Origin: Chromera velia
Taxonomy: Eukaryota > Sar > Chromeraceae
DNA length: 64,000 bases
Assembly (NCBI GenBank): GCA_018398765.1
Contig: JAHBMJ010005712.1
Span: 1 to 64,000, forward strand
Direction of reading: 5' to 3'
In this document: positions 1 through 14,226 of the stretch, piece after piece
Position numbering within the stretch: position 1 is the first letter of the stretch
Layout: each line of letters starts with the position of its first letter
Program-made: the position numbers and the translations under genes
The notes under the pieces: model-generated
The model's database searches: none
What the model saw: the letters and a program-made list of their open reading frames with translations, nothing else
What the model was told of the DNA's origin: nothing

Positions 1-3000
1 CTTCCGCACAGGCATGCACAGACCACGGAAACAACCAAGCTCAGGCCATCCCGATGAATTATTCTTCAATCCGTCGGTTGGTCGACTGTTCGCTTCATCT
101 ACTGGTCGACCTGCAGACACATGCAAACAAGAGGCACAAAGGGAAGAGAAATTCAGGAGGGAAAACACAGAACACATGCGGCCTGTCTCTTTCATTCGCC
201 ATGCACAGCCATCCAGCTCTCTCGGGGGTGCCAGCCAGATAGCTAGCCAGCCAACCATCTTCCAGCCAAATTCAGATCTCTTTTCCTTTTCCTGTTGCAT
301 AATATACGCACGAACAGTCTGTCGACCAGCCTAGGCTGCATGCTTCCAGTAACTGTGGTCAGCGGGGGGGGGCCCGGGGGGGCCTCCAACAGTCTATCTT
401 CATGCTAATTCATTTCATAAAGCCAGCTGGAACAATTTGCACTGGATTTTCACAGCAGGATCGCGCAGACCGAAGTGAAAACCAGCTCGTTCCACTTGCT
501 TCATGATTCTCAACGATCCGACAGACGAATGTGTCGACCCCCATCTGACATACACTCACACACCCAAACAAACTTTTAAAGCATATGAGAGAATCGAAGC
601 ACTGCTCAAAAAACACAGACACACATTCGCACACGACTGCGCACACCCAAACAGTCACTCACGCATCCATTGGCAACAGAACTGTTGCAGTCAACCGTCA
701 AGAACGAGAGACAACCAAGCTCTACCAAGCTCTGTCGATCCAGGCCGTTTTTGCCCTTCCTCAATGCCATCCGTCGCATGAAGACGTGCGCCACCATGAA
801 AGTTTCTGACTGACTCCAATTCCTTTCTGACTTGCCTGTTCAGAAGACGAAAGTCAACTTCAAGGAACGCTTCGAGTCTTCGAACTCCAGATCTCCATGC
901 CCACAGGGGGATCCCTTTCCTCACAGACACGCACAGACCATGGAAACAACCGAGCTCAGGCCATCCCGATGAATTATTCTTCAATCCGTCGGTCGGTCGA
1001 CTGTTCGCTTTATCTACTGGTCGACCTGCAGACACATGAAAAGAAGAGGCACAAAAGGAAGAGAAATTCAGGAGGGAAAACACAGAACACATGCGGCCTG
1101 TCTCTTTCATTCTCCATGCACAGCCATCCAGCTCTCTTGGGGGTGCCAGCCAGACAGCCAGCCAACCATCTTCCAGCCAAATTCGGATCTCTTTTCCTTT
1201 TCCTGTTGTATAATATACGAACGAACAGTCTGTCGACAAGCCTAGGCTGCATGCTTCCAGTAACTGTGGTCAGCGGGGGGGGGCCCGGGGGGGCCTCCAA
1301 CAGTCTATCTTCATGCTAATTCATTTCATAAAGCCAGCTGGAACAATTTGCACTGGATTTTCACAGCAGGATCGCGCAGACCGAAGTGAAAACCAGCTCG
1401 TTCCACTTGCTTCATGATCCTCAACGACCCGACAGACGAATGCATCGACCCCTATCCGACATACACTCACACACCTAAACAAACTTTTAAAGCATACAAG
1501 AGAATCGAAACACTGCTCAAAAAACACAGACACACAATCGCACACGACTGCGCACACCCAAACAGTCACTCACGCACCCATTGGCAACAGAACTGTTGCA
1601 GTCAACCGTCAAGAACGAAAAACAACCAAGCTCTACCAAGCTTTGTCGATCCAGGCCGTTTTCGCCCTTCCTCAATGCCATCCGTCGCATGAAGACGTGC
1701 GCCACCATGAAAGTTTCTGACTGACTCCAATTCCTTTCTGACTTGCCTGTTCAAAAGACGAAAGTCAACTTCAAGGAACGCTTCGAGTCTTCGAACTCCA
1801 GACCTCCATGCCCACAGGGGGCTCCCCTTCCACACAGGCACACACAAACCACGGAACCAACCGAGCTCAGGCCATCCCGATGAATTATTCTTTAATCCGT
1901 CGGTCGGTCGATTGTTTGCTTGGTCCACTGGTCGACCTGCAGACACATGCAAACAAAAGGTACAAAGGGAAGAGAAATTCAGGAGGGAAAACACAGAACA
2001 CATACGGCTTGTCTCTTTCATTCGCCATGCACAGCCATCCAGCTCTCTCGGGGGTGCCAGCCAGACAGCCAGCCAACCATCTTCCAGCCAAATTCGGATC
2101 CTTTTCCTTTCCCTGTTGCATCACATACGAATGAACAGTCTGTCGACCAGCCTAGGCTGCATGCTTCCAGTAACTGTGGTCAGCGGGGGGAGGTCCGGGG
2201 GGGCCTCCAACAGTCTATCTTCATGCTGATTCATTTCATGAAGCCAGCTGGAACAATTTGCACTGGATTTTCACAGCAGGATCGCGCAGACCGAAGTGAA
2301 AACCAGCTCGTTCCACTTGCTTCATGATCCTCAACGACCCGACAGACGAATGCATCGACCCCCATCCGACACACACTCATACACCCAAACAAACTTTCAA
2401 AGCATACGAGAGGATCGAAGCATTGCTCAAAAAACACAGACACACAATCGTACACGACTGCGCACACCCAAACAGTCACTCACGCACCCATTGGCAACAG
2501 AACTGTTACAGTCAACCATCAAGAACGAGAGACAACCAAGCTCTACCAAGCTCTGTCGATCCAGGCCGTTTTCGCCCTTCCTCAATACCATCCGTTGCAT
2601 GAAGACGTGCGCCACCATGAAAGTTTCTGACTGACTCCAATTCGTCTCTGACTTGCCTGTTTAGAAGACGAAAGTCAACTTCAAGGAACGCTTCGAGTCT
2701 TTGAACTGCAGATCTCCATGCCCACAGGGGGCTCCCCTTCCACACAGGCACGCACAGACCACGGAACCAACCGAGCTCAGGCCATCCCGATGAATTATTC
2801 TTCAATCCGTCGGTCGGTCGATTGTTCGCTTGGTCCACTGGTCGGCCTGCAGACACATGCAAACAAGAGGTACAAAGGGAAGAGAAATTCAGGAGGGAAA
2901 ACACAGAATATATGCAGCCTGTCTCTTTCATTCGCTATGCACAGCCATCCAGCTCTCTTGGGGGTGCCAGCCAGACAGCCAGCCAACCATCTTCTAGCCA

Positions 3001-6000
3001 AATTCGGATCTCTTTTCCTTTTCCTGTTGCATCACATACGAACGAACAGTCTGTCGACCAGCCTAGGCTGCATGCTTCCAGTAACTGTGGTCAGAGGGGG
3101 GGCCTCCAACAGTCTATCTTCACGCTGATTCATTTTATGAAGCCAGCTGAAACAATTTGCACTGGATTTTTACAGCAGGATCGCACAGACCGAAGTGAAA
3201 ACCAGCTCGTTCCACTTGCTTCATGATCCTCAACGACCCAACAGACGAATGCGTCGACCCCCATCCAACACACACTCATACACCCAAACAAACTTTCAAA
3301 GCATACGAGAGGATCGAAGCACTGCTCAAAAAACACAGACACACAATCGCACACGACTGCGCACACCTAAACAGTCACTCATGCACCCATTAGTAACAGA
3401 ACTGTTGCAGTCAACCGTCAAGAACGAAAAACAACCAAGCTCTACCAAGCTTTGTCAATCCAGGCCGTTTTCGCCCTTCCTCAATGCCATCCGTCGCATA
3501 AAGACGTGCGCCACCATGAAAATTTCTGATTGACTCCAATTCGTCTCTGACTTGCCTGTTCAGAAGATGAAAGTCAACTTCAAGGAATGCTTCAAGTCTT
3601 CGAACTCCAGATCTCCATGCCCACAGGGGGCTCCCCTTCCACACAGGCACGCACAGACCACGGAACTAACCAAACTCAGGCCATTCCGATGAATTGTTCT
3701 TCAATCTGTCGGTCGGTCGATTGTTCGCTTGGTCCACTGGTCGGCCTGCAGACACATGCAAACAAGAGGCACAAAGGGAAGAGAAATTCAGGAGGGAAAA
3801 CACAGAACACATACGGCTTGTCTCTTTCATTCGCCATGCATAGCCATCCAGCTCTCTCGGGGGTGCCAGCCAGACAGCCAGCCAACCATCTTCCAGCCAA
3901 ATTCGGATCTTTTTTCCTTTCCCTGTTGCATGACATACGAACGAACAGTCTGTCGACCAGCCTAGGCTGCATGCTTCCAGTAACTGTGGTCAGGAGAGGG
4001 GCCTCCAACAGTCTATCTTCATGCTGATTCATTTCATAAAGCCAGCTGGAACAATTTGCACTAGAGTTTCACAGCAGGATCGCGCAGACCGAAGTGAAAG
4101 GCAGCTCGTTCCACTTGCTTCATGATCCTCAACGACCCGACGGACGAATGCGTTGACCCCTATCCGACACACACTCACATATCCAAACAAACTTTCAAAG
4201 CATATGAGAGGATCGAAGCACTGCTCAAAAAACACAGACACACAATCACACACGACTGCGCACACCCAAACAGTCACTCACGCACCCATTGGCAACAGAA
4301 CTGTTGCAGTCAACCGTTAAGAACGAGAAATAACCAAGCTCTACCAAGCTTCGTCGATCCAGGCCGTTTTCGCCCTTCCTCAATGCCATCCGTCACATAA
4401 AGACGTGCGCCACTATGAAAGTTTCTGACTGACTCCAATTCGTCTCTGACTTGCCTGTTCAGAAGATGAAAGTCAACTTCAAGGAACGCTTCGAGTCTTC
4501 AAACTCCAGATCTCCATGCCCATAGAGGGATCCGCTTCCGCACAGGCATGCACAGACCACGCAAACAACTGCGCACAGACCACGCAAACAACTGAGCTCA
4601 GGCCATCCCGATGAATTATTCTTCAATCCGTCGGTCGGTCGATTGTTTGCTTAGTCCACTGGTCGGCCTGCAGACATATGCAAACAAGAGGTACAAAGGG
4701 AAGAGAAATTCAGGAGGGAAAACACAGAACACATGCGGCCTGTCTCTTTCATTCTTCATGCACAGCCATCCAGCGCTCTTAGGGGTGCCAGCCAGACAGC
4801 CAGCCAACCATCTTCCAGCCAAATTCAGATCCTTTTCCTTTCCTTGTTGCATCATATACGAACGAACAGTCTGTCAACCAGACTAGGCTGCATGCTTTCA
4901 GTAACTGTGATCAGGAGGGGGGGCTCCAACAGTCTATCTTCATGCTGATTCATTTCATGAAGCCAGCTGAAACAATTTGTACTGGATTTTCATAGCAGGA
5001 TCGCGCAGACCGAAGTGAAAACCAGCTCGTTCCACTTGCTTCATAATCCTCAACGACCCGACAGACGAATGCGTTAACCCCCATCCGACACACACTCATA
5101 CACCCAAACAAACTTTCAAAGCATGCAAGAGGATCGAAGCACTGCTCAAAAAACACAGACACACAATCGCACACGACTACACACACCCAAACAGTCACTC
5201 ACGCACCCATTGGCAACAGAACTGTTGTACTCAACTGTCAAAAACGAGAAACAACCAAGCTCTACCAAGCTCTGTCGATCCAGGCCGTTTTCGCCCTTCC
5301 TCAATGCCATCCGTCGCATGAAGACGTGCGCCACCATGAAAGTTTTTGACTGACTCCAATTCGTCTCTGACTTGCCTGTTTAGAAGACGAAAGTCAACTT
5401 CAAGGAACGCTTCGAGTCTTCGAACTTTAGATCTCCATGCCCACAGGGGGCTCCCCTTCCGCACAGGCACACACAGACCACGGAAACAACCAAGCTCAGG
5501 CCATCCCGATGAATTATTCTTCAATCCGTCGGTCGGTCGATTGTTCGCTTGGTCCACTGGTCGGCCTGTAGACATATGCAAACAAGAGGCACAAAGGGAA
5601 GAGAAATTCAGGAGGGAAAACACAGAACACATGCGGCCTGTCTCTTTCATTCGCTATACACAGCCATCCAGCTCTCTTGAGGGTGCCAGCCAGACAGCCA
5701 GCCAACCATCTTCCAGCCAAATTCGGATCTTTTTTCCTTTTCCTGTTGCATCACATACGAACGAACAGTCTGTCGACCAGCCTAGGCTGCATGCTTCCAG
5801 TAACTATGGTCAGGGGGGGGGCCTCCAACAGTCTATCTTCACGCTGATTCATTTTATGAAGCCAGCTGGAACAATTTGCACTGGATTTTCACAGCAGAAT
5901 CGCGCAGACCGAAGTGAAAACTAGCTCGTTCCACTTGCTTCATGATCCTCAACGACCCGACAGACGAATGCGTCGACCCCCATCCGACACACACTCATAC

Positions 6001-9000
6001 ACCCAAACAAACTTTCAAAGCATACGAGAGGATCGAAGCACTGCTCAAAAAACACAGACACACAATCACACATGACTGCGCACACCCAAACAGTCACTTA
6101 TGCACCCATTGGCAACAGAACTGTTGTAGTCAACCGTCAAGAACGAGAAATAACCAAGCTCTACCAACCTCTGTCGATCCAGGCCGTTTTCGCCCTTCCT
6201 CAATGCCATCCGTCACATAAAGACGTGCGCCACCATGAAAGTTTCTGACTGACTCCAATTCGTCTCTGACTTGCCTGTTCAGAAGACGAAAGTCAACTTC
6301 AAGGAACGCTTCGAGTCTTCGAACTCCAGATCTCCATGGCCACAGGGGGCTCCCCTTCCATACAGGCACGCACAGACCACGGAACCAACCGAGCTCAGGC
6401 CATCCCGATGAATTATTCTTCAATCCGTCGGTCGGTCGATTGTTTGCTTGGTCCACTGGTCGGCCTGCAGACACATGCAAACAAGAGGCACAAACTTTAA
6501 GGGAAGAGAAATTCAGGAGGGAAAACACAGAACACATGCGGCGTGTCTCTTTCATTCTCCATGCACAGCCATCCAGCTCTCTCGGGGGTGCCAGCCAGAC
6601 AGCCAGCCAACCATCTTCCAGCCAAATTTGGATTTCTTTTCCTTTTCCTGTTGCATAATATATGCACAAACAGTCTGTCGACCAGCCTAGGCTGCATGCT
6701 TCCAGTAACTGTAGTCAGCGGGGGGGGCCTCCAACAGTCTATCTTCACACTGATTCATTTCATAAAGCCAGCTAGAACAATTTGCACTGGATTTTCACAG
6801 CAGGATCGCGCAGACCGAAGTGAAAAGCAGCTCGTTCCACTTGCTTCATGATCTTCAACGACCCGACGGACGAATGCGTCGACCCCCATCCGACACACAC
6901 TCACACACCCAAACAAACTTTCAAAGCATACGAGAGGATTGAAGCACTGCTCAAAAAACACAGACACACAATCGCACACGACTGCGCACACCCAAACAGT
7001 CACTTACGCATCCATTGGCAACAGAACTGTTGCAGTCAACCATCAAGAACGAGAAATAACCAAGCTCTACCAAGCTCTGTCGATCCAGGCCGTTTTCGCC
7101 CTTCCTCAATGCCATCCGTCGTATGAAGACGTGCGCCACCATGAAAGTTTCTGACTGACTCCAATTCGTCTCTGACTTGCCTGTTCAGAAGACGAAAGTC
7201 AACTTCAAGGAACGCTTCGAGTCTTCGAACTTTAGATCTCCATAGCCACATAGGGCTCTCCTTCCGCACAGGCACATACAGACCACGGAACTAACCGAGC
7301 TCAGGCCATCCCGATGAATTATTCTTCAATCCGTCGGTCGGTCGATTGTTCGCTTGGTCCACTGGTCGGCCTGTAGACATATGCAAACAAGAGGCACAAA
7401 GGGAAGAGAAATTCAGGAGGGAAAATATAGAACACATGCGGCCTGTCTCTTTCATTCTCTATGCACAGCCATCCAGCTCTCTTGGGGATGCCAGCCAGAC
7501 AGCCAGCCAACCATCTTCCAGCCAAATTCGGATCTTTTTTCCTTTCCCTGTTGCATCACATACGAACGAACAGTCTGTCGACCAGCCTAGGCTGCATGCT
7601 TCCAGTAACTGTGGTCAGGGGGGGGGCCTCCAACAGTCTATCTTCACGCTGATTCATTTTATGAAGCCAGCTAGAACAATTTGCACTGGATTTTCACAGC
7701 AGGATCGCGCAGACCGAAGTGAAAACTAGCTCGTTCCACTTGCTTCATGATTCTCAACGACCCGACAGACGAATGCGTCGACCCCCATCCGACACACACT
7801 CACACACCCAAACAAACTTTCAAAGCATACGAGAGGATCGAAGCATTGCTCAAAAAACACAGACACACAATCACACATGACTGCGCACACCCAAACAGTC
7901 ACTTACGCACCCATTGGCAACAGAACTGTTGTAGTCAACCGTCAAGAACGAGAAATAACCAAGCTCTACCAAGCTCTGTCGATCCAGGCCGTTTTCACCC
8001 TTCCTCAATGCCATCCGTCACATAAAGACGTGCACCACCATGAAAGTTTCTGACTGACTTTAATTCCTTTCTGACTTGCCTGTTCAGAAGACGAAAGTCA
8101 ACTTCAAGGAACGCTTCGAGTCTTCGAACTCCAGATCTCCATGCCCATAGGGGGATCCCTTTCCGCACAGGCACGCACAGACCACGGAAACCTAGGGTCT
8201 GACACTCTTGATATAGACCATAGGTTTCAGTAGTGGTTTTAATGCCTAACACCATGTTAAAAAGTCAAAAATCTATGCTTATAGGTCAATCTAAAGCTCA
8301 ACTAATCCTAAAAACTTAAAATCTGATGATTTTAGAGTGATTTTCTTTGGTTTATAGTTGGTTACCCCCCTTTTTATAGCATTTTGCCAGTCCCGGTTTT
8401 TATCGGTTTTGGAACTATGAGATTTACCACTGAAACCACACAAAAACTAACTCAAAAAACCGGCCGGCCTCAATACGTTTTTCAAGATAACTGTGATGAT
8501 ATTACAATGGTTTTATTATATTTTCATACATAAAAACTAACCAGAATGCTAGAAGGAGAGCACCTAAGCGAGTGCACTGCTCAATGTACTTCTAATTGGC
8601 GGAATCCGATTTGTTCTCCTTCTCCCCCGTCTTTTCCTTTTTCTCCTCCCTAGTCTCCTCCCCTGTTCCCTTCTATACTGCCATCACAGGCTTCTAATTT
8701 TTAGAAACTAGGTGGAAGCGCTCCAGATGTTTCTCAAATACAGTCAATTTTGGGGCGCCGGTTGACGAAGCCCAGACAGTTAGCTTGCACTTCTTCTCGT
8801 CTTTCCTTGTGCAGAGAAGGCACTCGAACTCTGCATTCATACCATTCAGTCCTCAAGATAAGCATCCAGCAACAAAGAGAGGAAGAAACACGGGTTTGTC
8901 TCACGTTGCACATACCGACGACAACGCTCACCTTGAATTGAGAGTCATTTTGTACAAGAGAGCAAAAGAAGAGTATGCAGAGGGGGAAGTGATAAAATTT

Positions 9001-12000
9001 GTGCCGTATATCACACTTGCAACTACAACTGCTCAAATTCATCACATTGCTCTGTCTGCTGTATTCTTTTCTCTTCATTCAAGCACTCAAGTCTATGGTC
9101 GTTTGACGGTTGACAATGAAGAGCTTACCAAGTTGAAGACACGGTTTCAAAAAATTTTGGAGGAGGAAGAAGAAGAAGAGGGAGAAAGAGATGATGAATG
9201 ATCTTTCGCTTCATTCAATTCAACTCAAACATGTATTTGACTCCTGTTTCCACATGGTTTTGCATGGTTTTAGTTGGTTTCTCCTGGTTTCATATGTTGA
9301 TTCCAAAACCGGCCTCTTCGCTCTTCTGGAACTTTGAGTGGCAGATTATACTAAAACCGGAAAAACCGGCCTAGTATTCTGTTCTGGTTCTTTTGATGAG
9401 ATCTATTCAAAAATATAACTTTTAGATGTCTAGTAGTAATTGTTAGTCTAAAAGTACCCTTTAAAAAATATTTTTTTTAATTATATAGTAGAAGTGTCAG
9501 ACTCTAGACGGAAACAACCGAGCTCAGGCCATCCCGATGAATTATTCTTCAATCTGTCGGTCAGTCGATTGTTTGCTTGGTCCACTGGTCGACCTGCAGA
9601 CATATACAAACAAGAGGCACAAAGGGAAGAGAAATTCAGGAGGGAAAACACAGAACACATGCGGCTTGTCTCTTTCATTCACCATGCACAGCCATCCAGC
9701 TCTCTCGGGGGTGCCAGCCAGACAGCCAGCCAACCATCTTCCAGCCAAATTTGGATTTCTTTTCCTTTCCCTGTTGCATGACATACAAACGAACAGTCTG
9801 TCGACCAGCCTAGGCTGTATGCTTCCAGTAACTGTGGTCAGCGGGGGGGGCCTCCAACAGTCTATCTTCACGCTGATTCATTTTATGAAGCCAGCTGAAA
9901 CAATTTGCACTGGATTTTTACAGCAGGATCGCACAGACCGAAGTGAAAAGCAGCTCGTTCCACTTGCTTCATGATCCTCAACGACCCGACAGACGAATGC
10001 GTCGACCCCCATCCGACACACACTCACACACCCAAACAAACTTTCAAAGCATACGAGAGGATCGAAGCACTGCTCAAAAAACACAGACACACAATCGTAC
10101 ACGACTGTGCACACCCAAACAGTCACTCACGCACCCATTGGCAACAGAACTGTTGCAGTCAACCATCAAGAACAAGAAACAACCAAGCTCTACCAAGCTC
10201 TGTCGATCCAGGCTGTTTTCGCCCTTCCTCAATGCCATCCGTCGCATGAAGACGTGCGCCACTATAAAAGTTTCTGACTAACTCCAATTCGTCTCTGACT
10301 TGCCTGTTCAGAAGACGAAAGTCAACTTCAAGGAACGCTTCGAGTCTTCGAACTCCAGATCTCCATGCCCATAGGGGGATTCCCTTCCACGCAGGCACAC
10401 ACAGACCACGGAAACAACCAAGCTCAGGCTATTCCGATGAATTATTCTTCAATCCGTCGGTCGGTCGATTGTTCGCTTGGTCCACTGGTCAACCTGCAGA
10501 CACATGCAAACAAGAGGCACAAAGGAAAGAGAAATTCAGGAGGGAAAACACAGAACACATGCGGCCTGTCTCTTTCATTCGCCATGCACAGCCATCCAGC
10601 TCTCTCGGGGGTGCCAGCCAGACAGCCAGCCAACCATCTTCCAGCCAAATTTGGATTTCTTTTCCTTTTCCTGTTGCATGACATACAAACGAACAGTCTG
10701 TCGACCATCCTAGGCTGCATGCTTCCAGTAACTATGGTCAGGGGGGGGGCCTCTAATAGTCTATCTTCACGCTGATTCATTTCATGAAGCCAGCTGGAAC
10801 AATTTGCACCAGATTTTCACAGCAGGATCGCGCAGACCGAAGTGAAAAGCAGCTCGTTCCACTTGTTTCATGATTCTTAACGATCCGACAGACGAATGTG
10901 TCGACCCCCATCCGACATACACTCACACACCCAAACAAACTTTTAAAGCATACGAGAGGATCGAAACACTGCTCAAAAAACACAGACACACAATCGCACA
11001 CGACTGCGCATACCCAAACAGTCACTTACACACCCATTGGCAACAGAACTGTTGCAGTCAACCGTCAAGAACGAGAAACAACCAAGCTCTACTAAGCTCT
11101 GTCGATCCAGGCCGTTTTCGCCCTTCCTCAATGCCATCCATCGCATGAAGACGTGCGCCATTATGAAAGTTTCTGACTGACTCCAATTCCTTTCTGATTT
11201 GCCTGTTCAGAAGACGAAAGTCAACTTCAAAGAACGCTTCAAGTCTTCGAACTCCAGATCTCCATGCCCATAGGGGGATCCCCTTCCGCACAGGCACGCA
11301 CAGACCACGCAAACAACCGAGTTCAGGCCATCCCGATGAATTATTCTTCAATCTGTCGGTCGGTTGATTGTTCGCTTGGTCCATTGGCCGACCTGCAGAC
11401 ATATGCAAACAAAAGGCACAAAGGGAAGAGAAATTCAGGAGGGAAAACACAGAACACATGTGGCCTGTCTCTTTCATTTGCCATACACAGCCATCCAGCT
11501 CTCTTGGGGATGCCAGCCAGACAGCCAGCCAACCATCTTCCAGCCAAATTTGGATCTTTTTTCCTTTCCCTGTTGCATCATATACGAACGAACAGTCTGT
11601 CGACCAGCCTAAGCTGCATGCTTCCAGTAACTGTGGTCAGGGGGGGGGGCTCTAACAGTCTATCTTCACGCTGATTCATTTTATGAAGCCAGCTGGAACA
11701 ATTTGCACTGGATTTTCACAGCAGGATCGCGCAGACCGAAGTGAAAACCAGCTCGTTCCACTTGCTTCATGATCCTCAACGACCCAACAGACGAATGCGT
11801 CGACCCTCATCCGACACACACTCACACACCCAAACAAACTTTCAAAGCATACGAGAGGATCGAAGCACTGCTCAAAAAACACAGACACATAATCGCACAC
11901 GACTGCGCACACCCAAACAGTCACTCATGCACCCATTGGCAACAGAACAGTTACTGTTGCAGTTAACTGTCAAGAACGAGAAACAACTAAGCGCTACCAA

Positions 12001-13354
12001 GCTCTGTCGATCCAGGCCGTTTTCGCCCTTCCTCAATGCCATCCGTCGCATGAAGACGTGCGCCACCATGAAAGTTTCTGACTGACTCCAATTCGTCTCT
12101 GACTTGCCTGTTCAGAAGACGAAAGTCAACTTCAAGGAACGCTTCGAGTCTTCGAACTCCAGACCTCCATGGCCACAGGGGGCTCCCCTTCCGTACAGGC
12201 ACGCACAGACGACGGAAACAACCGAGCTCAGGCCATCCCGATGAATTATTCTTCAATCTGTCGGTCGGTCAATTATTCGCTTGGTCCACTGGTCGACCTG
12301 CAGATACATGCAAACAAGAGGCACAAAGGGAAGAGAAATTTAGGAGGAAAAACACAGAACACATACGGCCTGTCTCTTTCATTCTCTATGCACAGCCATC
12401 GAGCTCTCTCGGAGGTGCCAGCCAGACAGCCAGCCAACCATCTTCCAGCCAAATTCGGATCTTATCTCCTTTCCCTGTAACACTTGCATGACATACGAAC
12501 GAACAGTCTGTCGACCAGCCTAGGCTGCATGCTTCCAGTAACTGTGGTCAGAGGGGGGGCCTCCAACAGTCTATCTTCACGCTGATTCATTTCATGAAGC
12601 CAGCTGGAACAATTTATACTGGATTTTCACAGCAGGATCGCGCAGACCGAAGTGAAAAGCAGCTCGTTCCACTTGCTTCATGATCCTCAACGACCCGACA
12701 GACGAATGCGTCGACCCCCATCCGACACACACTCACACACCCAAACAAACTTTCAAAGCATACGAGAGGATCGAAGCACTGCTCAAAAAACACAAACACA
12801 CAATCACACACGACTGCGCACACCCAAACAGTCACTCACGCACCCATTGGCAACAGAACTGTTGCAGTCAACCGTCAAGAACGAGAAACAACCAAGCTCT
12901 ACCAAGCTCTGTCGATCCAGGCCATTTTCGCCCTTCTTCACTGCCATCCGTCGCATGAAGACATGCGCCACCATAAAAGTTTCTGACAGACTCCAATTCC
13001 TTTCTGACTTACCTGTTCAGAAGACGAAAGTCAACTTCAAGGAATGCTTCGAGTCTTCGAACTCCAGACCTCCATGGCCACAGGGGGCTCCCCTTCCGTA
13101 CAGGCACGCACAGACCACGGAACCAACCGAGCTCAGGCCATCCCGATAAATTATTCTTCAATCCGTCGGTCGGTCGATTGTTTGCTTGGTCCACTGGTTG
13201 ACCTGCAGACACATGCAAACAAGAGGCACAAACTTTAAGGGAAGAGAAATTCAGGAGGGAAAACACAGAACACATGCGGCTTGTCTCTTTCATTCGCCAT
13301 GCACAGCCATCCAGCTCTCTCGGGGGTGCCAGCCAGACAGCCAGCCAACCATCT
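1..13354 (+). repeat. Tandem satellite array, unit about 0.9 kb
   Basis: Fourteen head-to-tail copies of one sequence. Using the motif GCACAGACCACGG as anchor, copies start near 16, 931, 1842, 2752, 3651, 4550, 5471, 6370, 7276, 8175, 10399, 11298, 12203 and 13108, giving periods of 899-921 bp; the 8175 copy is split by a transposon and measures 900 bp once that is removed. Each unit carries a poly-G tract of variable length (about 7-10 G, sometimes GGGCCCGGG), a CA-rich stretch, and a Sau3A-like AGATCTCC segment. Copies differ mostly by transitions. Short open frames of 80-140 codons occur on both strands of most units but are mutually overlapping, so I do not treat them as genes. The copy at 4550 has an extra 24-bp internal duplication. 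The array is cut by the left window edge, so its true size is unknown. Confidence 0.95.
8192..9507. mobile_element. Non-autonomous hAT-type DNA transposon inside the satellite
   Basis: The satellite unit is interrupted exactly once. The 8-bp target ACGGAAAC is present at 8184-8191 and again at 9508-9515, and removing one copy plus 1,316 bp restores a normal unit. The ends are inverted repeats: CTAGGGTCTGACACT at the left and CTAGAGTCTGACACT read inward from the right. An 8-bp duplication plus ends of this type are characteristic of the hAT superfamily. The interior is AT-rich with several AACCGG/CCGGTT motifs. It has an open frame at 8785-9201 of 138 codons that shows no hAT transposase motif I recognise, so the copy is probably mobilised in trans. 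The two target duplications are identical, which suggests a fairly recent insertion. Confidence 0.9.
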
Positions 13355-14226
13355 GGGATCCCCCTATAGGCATGGAGATCTGGAGTTCGAAGACTCGAAG
13401 CGTTCCTTGAAGTTGACTTTCGTCTTCTAAACAGGCAAGTCAGAAAGGAATTGGAGTCAGTCAGAAACTTTCATGGTAGCGCACGTCTTCATGCAACGGA
13501 TGGCATTGAGGAAGGGCGAAAACGGCCTGGATCGACAGAGCTTGGTAGAGCTTGGTTGTTTCTCGTTCTTGACGGTTGACTGCAACAGTTCTGTTGCCAA
13601 TGGGTGCGTGAGTGACTGTTTGGGTGTGCGCAGTCGTGTGTGAATGTGTGGCTATGTTTTTTGAGCAGTGCTTCGATCCTCTCGTATGCTTTGAAAGTTT
13701 GTTTGGGTGTATGAGTGTGTGTCGGATGGGGGTCGACGCATTCATCTGTCGGGTCGTTGAGGATCATGAAGCAAGTGGAACGAGCTGGTTTTCACTTCGG
13801 TCTGCGCGATCCTGCTGTGAAAATCCAGTACAAATTGTTCCAGCTGGCTTCATGAAATGAATCAGCGTGAAGATAGACTGTTGAAGGCCCCCCCGCTGAC
13901 CACAGTTACTGGAAGCATGCAGCCTAGGCTAGTTGACAGACTGTTCGTTCGTACGTTATGCAACAGGGAAAGGAAAAGAGATCCGAATTTGGCTGGAAGA
14001 TGGTTGGCTGGCTGTAGGTGTTTCACAAGGAGGGGCAAAACTGTGTCTTTCAGGGCCAGTCTTCTTTCTTGGATCAACCCATGGCGAATGAAAGAGACAG
14101 GCCGCATGTGTTCTGTGTTTTCCCTCCTGAATTTCTCTTCCAGTCGACAGACTGTTCGTTCGTATGTGATACAACAGGGAAAGGAAAAGAGATCCAAATT
14201 TGGCTGGAAGATGGTTGGCGATGCGA
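13355..14226 (-). repeat. Inverted, rearranged satellite unit at the array edge
   Basis: At 13354/13355 the forward array stops in mid-unit and the sequence continues as the reverse complement of a unit, starting at its GGGATCCCC segment. The inverted copy is regular to about 14013. Then about 65 bp of unrelated sequence (near 14014-14080) is inserted, followed by the unit's FHS/cap-like block and a second copy of the block around the GTCGACAGACTGTTCG motif (near 14147-14226) that was already present near 13935-14013. The result is a partly duplicated unit. Similarity ends at the GATGGTTGGC motif near 14220. Confidence 0.85.

Noticed and set aside
8785-9201. 138-codon frame in the hAT element as a transposase
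   Set aside because: No hAT dimerisation or catalytic motif; it ends in a poly-Glu run and an opposing frame of similar length overlaps it.
503-12958. Repeated 92-codon open frame (starting MILNDPTDE) in most satellite units, and an 82-codon frame opposite it
   Set aside because: Both strands and several frames of the same DNA stay open equally well, copies lose the frame without pattern, and the peptides are low-complexity (THTHT, KHRHT). I see a repeat with few stops, not a gene family.
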